Assembly: GCA_030490835.1 (NCBI GenBank)
Contig: CM059971.1
Coordinates: 124,342,564-124,406,563, forward strand
Source of the DNA: Annona cherimola
Lineage: Eukaryota > Streptophyta > Magnoliopsida > Magnoliales > Annonaceae
Direction: 5' to 3'
Length of the DNA: 64,000 bases
Of this stretch, positions 57,440 through 64,000 are shown one piece after another. Numbering within the stretch: position 1 is the stretch's first letter; each line of letters opens with the position of its first letter. A program made the translations under genes and the position numbers. Below the pieces are notes generated by a model. That model made no database searches and had not been told where the DNA came from. It worked only from the letters and a program-made list of their open reading frames with translations.

Positions 57440-60136
57440 TAGTTTCAAAGCACAAAGTTCATTTTAACTGGTCGAATGTTGGAACTCTTTTTGAGGAAAA
57501 AAGCATCGAGATAATAAGAGAAGAAAAATCAATGCAGCTTGTCTCCAAGGGATTTAATGGAAAACAGTTAAGGCCAGAAATGTTAAGAGGTACAAATTAT
57601 GGTATCTAGGAAAGAACAAAAATACAAACTGTGTAAGAATAATGATAGAAAATAAATTTACAGAAAATTAAAGATGTTAAGAGAGAATGATAGAATTATT
57701 CAATTAAAAATTATCATAGGTGAATAGCTCGTAAATGTGATCAATGCTTACGTACCACATGTAGGATTAGATAATAGAATTAAAAAATAATTTTGTCATC
57801 ACATAGATAATTGAGTACAATGGATACCAAACCAACAAAAATTGTGATAAGGGACGATATTTAAATGGATATGGAAAAAGAGAGAATCTATGTCATAAAA
57901 AAATTCATGAAGCTTTCTGTTTTAGAATAATGAATGAAACAGGATATGTCATTTTAGATTTCACTATGACATATGATTTAACCAACAAACACCTTATTTC
58001 AAAAAAAAAAAAAAAAAAGAACATTTGATAACTTTTTAAAAGTGATACTAGTTCTAGTTAAATTGATCTTTTTCTTCTAAGAAGATCAAATAGGCCTCTA
58101 TATAGTAACTGCAAGGTTATCCAAAGTAAGAGTTTAACTATACAACATAGGTAATTAGTAAAATACATATACACACACATAAAAAAATATGACAAAACCT
58201 AACAGTAATATAATTTTAAAAATTAAGTGATAATATTCGGAAGGTGCTACATGGAATTTTTTAATAAAAGATTAATAGAAGTAGGAAAATGATATATATA
58301 AAAAGTTGAAGTAAAATTAATGTGAAATGGAATAGTAGAATCCAATAAAGTTCGGCACGTAAATCGTCTATGATGAAAGAAGTTTAAAAAATGACAAATC
58401 AATAAAAATGATATAAATCAATGATAATACATACTATAAAAAAGTCAACAAAAAGATATAAGCGAAAATTAAAAACAAAACTTACGATAATTTACATAAC
58501 AAATTATAAACTAGATAAGGAGAAATGATATATTTAAGCTAACTAAATTAAGAGAGAATAAAAAGTAAAAACTAAGCACATTTAGATGCATTAAAAACAG
58601 AAACCAAAGAGTTTTGATCAAAGATGATGAAATCAAATAACGATGAAAATATATTTCTATAATTTAATAAATAGTAATTCATCAGAACATTAATTCTCAT
58701 CACCGAATGTACAAGAAGACATATTAACTATTTTCCAAAAATTTGAGTCTTTGAAGCCAAAAGAAAAAAAAAGAACTGTAAAGAAACGAGAACAGAAAAA
58801 GCATTAAATCCAAATTATATACCAGCTAGGTTCGTTTAGATTATTAAAAAAGGTTAATGTCAAATAAATGGAGAAAAATACTATATTATCAATCTATTAA
58901 GACATTGAAAATTGTACAAACTATCATGGAATAAAACTAATAAACCACACAACGAGGCTGCAGAAAGATTGGTTGGATGGACAAAAACTAAGGTAAGAAG
59001 TAAATGTTTCTGAAAATTAATTTGTTTTTATGTCAAAAAGATCAACCACTGAACTCTTCTTTTTATTTACATAATTATTTGAAAAGTGTGTGGAGAAGAA
59101 AAAGAATACATATATGATTTTTATTGATTAAGATGCTAAAAAGAAAATGATTACCAATAGATATATTGATATTATTACAGATATGCACAAAAGGGCCATA
59201 ACAAATGTAATCACAATGAGTGAAGATATGAGTGATTTTTCAATTGCGATAAGTTCATCAAGGCTTGGTCATAAGTTCTTACTTTTTCACTCTAGTTATA
59301 GATGAACTTACAAGATATTTACAAGAAGAAACACCCTGATATATGTTATTTACAGATGATATAATCCTAATAGATGAAATAAGATAAGTATATTCGAAAT
59401 TAAATGAGAAAAAAAGGTCCAAAATCTGATGTTTTGATAATTAGTCGAACAAAAACTGAATATATGAAATGCACTTTAATAATAACAAGTATTTATATGA
59501 GGAAGTAATTAAGATTTTAGACCAAGTAGTACTTAAAACAAATCACATTGGTATCTAAGATTAATAGGTCAAGAAAATGGAAAAATCAAAAAAGACATTA
59601 TAAATAGAATCAAAGCAAGATGGAAGAAATAGCAAAGTACTTCAGGAATTTCATGTGATCGTCAAGTTCCAATTAAATTTAAAGAAATTTTTTTATAAGA
59701 CTGCATATGAGGCAAAACATTGGGTAGTTAAAGAACAAATTTATAAAATAAGTGTAACAAAAATGATAATGTTAAGGTGGACGAGTGGTAATCTAAGAAA
59801 AGATAAAAGTAAAAATGAATTAATCCGAGATAGTCTAAAACTAAAGCTGATAGGAAATAAAATGAGAATAAACAGTCTCAAGTGGCTTGGACATGTTAAA
59901 CAGAAGCCTAAGATGACGTTGATTAGCAGAGTTGAGTTTATTTGAATAAAAAGTAGTAAAAGCATAAGATGAAGACCCCAAAACAATATGATAAAAGAAA
60001 TTAAACAAAATATGAAAACATTAGAGGCTATTAAGAATTTAAGATATACTTTATTATTGTAAAAAAACGGTGTGACATGATCCATGTAGCTAACCCCACA
60101 TAGGTGGAAAAACAACTCATAATAATGATAATGATT
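57440..60136 (+). mobile_element. RTE-type LINE, near full-length but decayed
   Basis: Plus-strand fragments in several frames follow the order of a plant RTE polyprotein. Endonuclease part: KLCKNNDRK-like, then VNVINAYVPHVGLD (about 57740-57775) and IDLFLLRRSNRPLYSNCKVIQSKSL (about 58060-58130). Reverse transcriptase part: about 59210-59450, with the remains of SPYLFTLVIDELTRYLQEETP, a degenerate FADDIILIDE (59352-59380) and SRTKTEYMKC. C-terminal part: FYKTAYEAKHWVVKEQ..MIMLRWTSGNLRKDKSKNELIRD..LKWLGHVKQKP (59690-59920), still open as a 96-codon frame. The 3' end has the plant RTE signature (CATGTAGCTAACCCCACATA) and a terminal (AATAATGAT)-like run. Many stops and frameshifts; not active. 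It is antisense within an intron of the receptor-kinase pseudogene. Confidence 0.8.
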
Positions 60137-62366
60137 AGCTTTTCTAATCTTCTCATTTGATTCTTAGACTGTTGGCTATCTTGTGGATGCACCAAGCATA
60201 ACATTCACCAGGTCAGTGAAGGCTAAAAGTCACATAAGTTACCCAATCAATGATAGAACCTTCTGTTTCAGAATGACGCCTTCCAGAGATGGTTTCTAGC
60301 ATCAACATTCCAAAACTATACACATTACTTTCTGTATCTGCAGGTGGCAATTTAGAGCCCTCTTCATTCTCCAGAAATCTTCCCTTTCTCAACAAGCTCC
60401 TTCCAAAAACACTCTCCAGATAGACATAAGCCGTCGTTAGACTTGGAAAAGGATTGGTGGGTTCAGTTCATGGTGCATGTACTGGAGACAGTAAGCCACC
60501 CCCATAATGATCCTCACTCATGCAGATTAATCCAGATGGTCAAGCTCCTTAGCTGCAAAATATAGCACAAAAAATTTAAGTGGAGCACTCGTCTTTTGAT
60601 TGTCTTTAGATCTCAGACATTTCCAGTAGGGAATCATACATTGCAAGTGCTCAAACAGGCTACCACAAGCAGCAAATTCAAACACCATTGTCTTCTGGAA
60701 AGGTGATTCTTCCTCACAGTATCCAAGGAAATTGACGAAGTTCTTGTAGTTGACTCGTAACAGTGTGTCAACCAGCACAAATTGAGAATTCAAGAAATCA
60801 CATTAAAAATAACATGATCTAGAGGTGCGCACATGATTTATCATGCTGTAATTCTAGTGATACAGAGTCCTGCCATTTGTCTTTGCAGGCATGGTTGTGT
60901 CATCTGTGTGAATCATTTGCTTCTGTTCTCTAGGTAGGCCATAACAAATGCCTATGGAGTGGTAATTGTATCTTATCCATAAGAAAATTCACTGAAATCA
61001 TTCATGTTGAATGCCAGAAAATGTCATTTTCCACAGTTACAGATCCTTCATCATGCGATTCCTGATAAACAGCTAGGGGTATGCCATGCAGCACATAAAA
61101 TGCACGTGTGGTTTGAGTTTCCAGATGAGCAGCAGTTGACAGGCAAAATGGTAACCTTTTTTCTGAAGTGGATCTCTGAGAGTTTTGACCAATTTTTTTG
61201 GCAGACAACAAAGGAAGCCACAGATATTTCAACTCCACTTGACAAGGTTCCTTTGGATATTGTGCAATGAGGTGAACTATACATAATATTGCTGAAATAT
61301 TCACAAGCAGTTTCCAATTCTGACCGGTTGAGCTTGGGTACACCTGTAGATTTTCATATTAGACTATATAAGTTGCCATCCCGTTAACCATATAGGCAGA
61401 AAGAAGAACTCATGTGGATTAATATTGGAGAGTAATCAGGCTAAAAAAAGATCATCTTATAGAATGGCTTTGAAGAAAATGTTGATATAAGGAAGCAGTA
61501 TCAGCGAATGAAATACCTGTAATAAATGCCTTCTGCAACTGTCCACTTAGTCAAATTTCCAATGACCAATTAATCTCCCTATCTTCCAGCATAGAAGCAA
61601 GGATACAACCAGACTAAGAACAAGAATCAGAGCTAGGAGTACCAATATATTTACAAGTTTCTGTTCCATAACTTGATGCCATCATAGGTGAAGTTGGATG
61701 CGGCTGAGATGATAAAATGATAGGAGGCGGCTCTGCAGTCAATAATGATGCAGGAGCTGGAGCTGGAGCTGGTTTCTTTGAGGAATCTGGCATAGCAGGA
61801 AAGGAACCACTCCCAAAAGATGAAATGTTACTAAACTGTGCAAGACGAATGCTGCTTATTCAAGCAACACCAAGGCTGCTTGATTTCGAAAGCCGTCTCT
61901 GTTGGACATGATAAGGAATAGCCTCCACATTCTGCACCCCACATGTCATAGTTAAGCCTGCTGGCATGCAGAGGAAATCCATTAACCTCAGGTAAACTAT
62001 TTCAACATCAGCAGTACATGCAGACGTAAAACTACTGACCATCTGGATTGTTGTGCTCATCTCCATGGGCATTAAAAGATCCTTGACCAAACTTGTACCT
62101 AGACATAAAATTTTTCCTGTGTTCAGAATTTTGCAATGAAGAAAGAAAGGAGATAACAAAGATAACAGAGGAGAGAACCACAGTTATACAGTGCCATATT
62201 GAGAAGATGATATAGCTCCCATTTAAGTAGGACCATCAAAGAGCTTGCCTTCTTGAGTTGTTCCAAACTGCCCTTCCAGATACTACAATGAACATGGCCA
62301 ATAATAAAGTGCATTCCAGTTTTAGATTTGGTTCAACCTCCCCAACCATTTGTATAATGTACAGAA

Positions 62367-62386
62367 AATATATATATATATATATG
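62367..62386. repeat. (AT)n microsatellite
   Basis: About ten AT repeats in an intron or degenerate region of the receptor-kinase pseudogene. Confidence 0.9.
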
Positions 62387-64000
62387 CTTCTGTTCATGCC
62401 GATATATAGTTACCCAAAGTAGCCAAAACAATGAAAAATAAGTTACCAGTCTACAAACTGTCTGCTTATGTCGCCAATTTCAGTTACTGCATTTGACAGA
62501 AGACAGGTGTCATATTGTAATTCTGTAAGACTTTGCTGAGCATCCCAACCTGAGAGGGGATGCTTCCATTCAATTTTTTGCCACAAAGTAAACCGAAAGA
62601 TGAACTAGAAACTACACCCGGTAAGATCACATTTGGGATTAACTGTATAAAAGTTTGTGCACAGAATTTAGAAGAAGAAGACTCACAGGTACTTAAGAGA
62701 TCACAAATGCCTATCTCTACTGGAATTGTTCCACTAAGTTTATTGCTCTGTAAGTCCAACATCTCCAGAATAGATAGTTAGGAAATCTCCTTATTGCCTG
62801 AGAACTGGTTTTTAAAGAGGATGCTGCCAATGAAAACAACAAGAAGAAACAAAATCTATTGATATTTATGGTGACAATAACTAAGAGTGAAATAATAATA
62901 ATGATATGCTGAAATGCTTATAGGTGGTAAACCACGCTTAGACAAAACCAACCAAGCATCAAGAAAAGACTGGAATCATGGTACAGAGGATATGAGATAT
63001 GCGAAATTTGATAGGGTCTAGGAATTAGAGCATAACTAGTGAGTTGAGACTCATAAGCTCAGCTCCAGCATAAAATAAGGCTACCTGGCAGAGAGGAAAG
63101 TAACATGAATGCAAGGGAGATGCATCTTTTGTTAATCATGAAACTTACTCAGAAATGGCATTGACAAAGGAAAAGAGTTTGAACAGGATTCACTTAAGAA
63201 CTTACCACTTACAGTGATTGCAAATTTCTTAATTTGCCAAGCTCAGGTGCCAACGTCCCTTTGAGATCAAGTTCTTTTAGGTCCCTGTACATTCTGCTGA
63301 AGGACAGTAATATTTCAGAATATTTGTCACAATTTGATCAACCAAATCAAAATTTTTCCAAATTAATGTTTGTTAAAGAAAATAAGCGAGGTACAACCTT
63401 TAGAGAGACAAGAATTTCAGAGCTGCAAAAAAATTTCACGAAAAGAATATGGTTTCACAAAAACAAGACAATACAGAACATAGGGATCAAACATGTCATC
63501 AAATGTAGATTTGTGCTCTATTCATCAAGACCATGGCACAGCTGATTGGAAACATATAAAGTTTTGTTGCATTTTTAGAAGAAAATTATGCATCCTATAC
63601 ATCGGAAGTCAAAATTTCCTTTCAATGTGATGTGGGATTCTGAGTCGATATGAAAATCAAACAACATACAAATTCTTAACATCCATTCAATCATTGAGAT
63701 AATAGCTCGGATGGCCGCATTAACCTAATGGAAAAGAATCACCTTATGCAGTAGGATGCATTAGCTTTTCTCGGAAGATTATCCTCTGCAAATTGTTATT
63801 GTAGAGAACAATTGCCGCCAAGGGAGTCCTCAATAATTTTAAATACCAACTCAGCAAGCTACATTTATTGCCGAAAAAAGGGGGGAAAAGGACATAGACA
63901 AAGGGAAAAAGAAAGGACTTACAGCTTTCGCACTTCACCCCTATGCAGCGAACTCGCGACCATGCGCATGGGCTGATATCACTGCTATTCCAGTTCAAGA

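Larger units (their letters stand above)
56164..64000 (-). pseudogene. Decayed LRR-VI receptor-like kinase (MDIS2/MRH1 type), partial
   Basis: Exon remnants on the minus strand, 5' end beyond the window. They include an LRR N-cap WNSSDISPCAWSRVRC (about 63930-63998), LRRs LKGTLAPELGKLRNLQSL (about 63218-63287) and LDLQSNKLSGTIPVEIG (about 62705-62760), and a Pro/Ala-rich juxtamembrane region (about 61740-61800). Kinase-like parts are LETACEYFSNIM...KGTLSSGVEISVASF (about 61150-61330), NYKNFVNFLGYCEEESPFQKTMVFEFA (about 60650-60760), and ESNVYSFGMLMLETISGRR (about 60260-60350). A tail EYLSDRGNINYLVDPSLKEFKSNELDAICEAI lies at about 56470-56560. In-frame stops occur after ELDHLD (two, near 60518-60530), after CEAIL (near 56460), and in the LRR exon after NKEIS (near 62782); the N-cap is also out of frame with its following GEVRKL. 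The family is normally kinase-inactive and acts in root-hair and pollen-tube growth. This copy is very probably non-functional. Confidence 0.8.

Overview
This window is nuclear DNA from a flowering plant. The genes have short exons with GT..AG introns, the families are plant-specific (PLS-class PPR, CIPK, DOG1-domain, SHAGGY/GSK3-like, LRR receptor kinases), and the AT-rich intergenic space is full of small inverted-repeat elements. A GNA-type (bulb-lectin) pseudogene, together with GC-rich single-exon genes beside AT-rich multi-exon genes, hints at a monocot. That is inference and the species cannot be named.

Layout. 2.4-7.9 kb (+): mitochondrial aspartate aminotransferase, 10 exons, with two small transposons in intron 2. 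8.7-11.2 kb: a Mutator-like element with a perfect 9-bp target duplication that carries a broken mannose-binding lectin gene, itself split by another inverted-repeat element. 12.1 kb: a SINE. 13.3-15.6 kb (-): intact intronless PPR protein of the E/E+ type. 16.3-21.4 kb (-): LRR-II receptor kinase of the At5g45780 type, 11 exons. 21.6-27 kb: intergenic, with an array of related MITEs split by a probable SINE. 27.6-32.5 kb (-): BIN2-clade GSK3/SHAGGY-like kinase, 12 exons. 33-35.7 kb: more MITEs. 35.7-41.6 kb (+): HCNGP/SAP30-binding-protein-like nuclear regulator, 8 exons, with nested MITEs in its last intron. 41.9-44.6 kb: nested DNA transposons, one with a perfect 8-bp target duplication and a GC-rich core. 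45.1-46.6 kb (-): intronless CIPK. 47.7-48.6 kb (-): LINE remnant. 53.1-53.9 kb (+): single-exon DOG1-domain protein. 56.2-64 kb (-): decayed LRR-VI receptor-like kinase (MDIS2/MRH1 type) running off the window, with an RTE-type LINE in one intron.

The genes do not form one pathway. Several are signalling components (GSK3-like, CIPK, LRR-RLK), but there is no operon-like logic. From memory, the aminotransferase and the SHAGGY-like kinase are neighbours in Arabidopsis too (At2g30970/At2g30980), so their linkage here may be old microsynteny.

I did not find a new multi-gene system. The most unusual structure is the Pack-MULE-like lectin carrier at 8.7-11.2 kb. Exon coordinates come from reading splice sites by eye, with reading-phase continuity checked across every junction of the four multi-exon genes.
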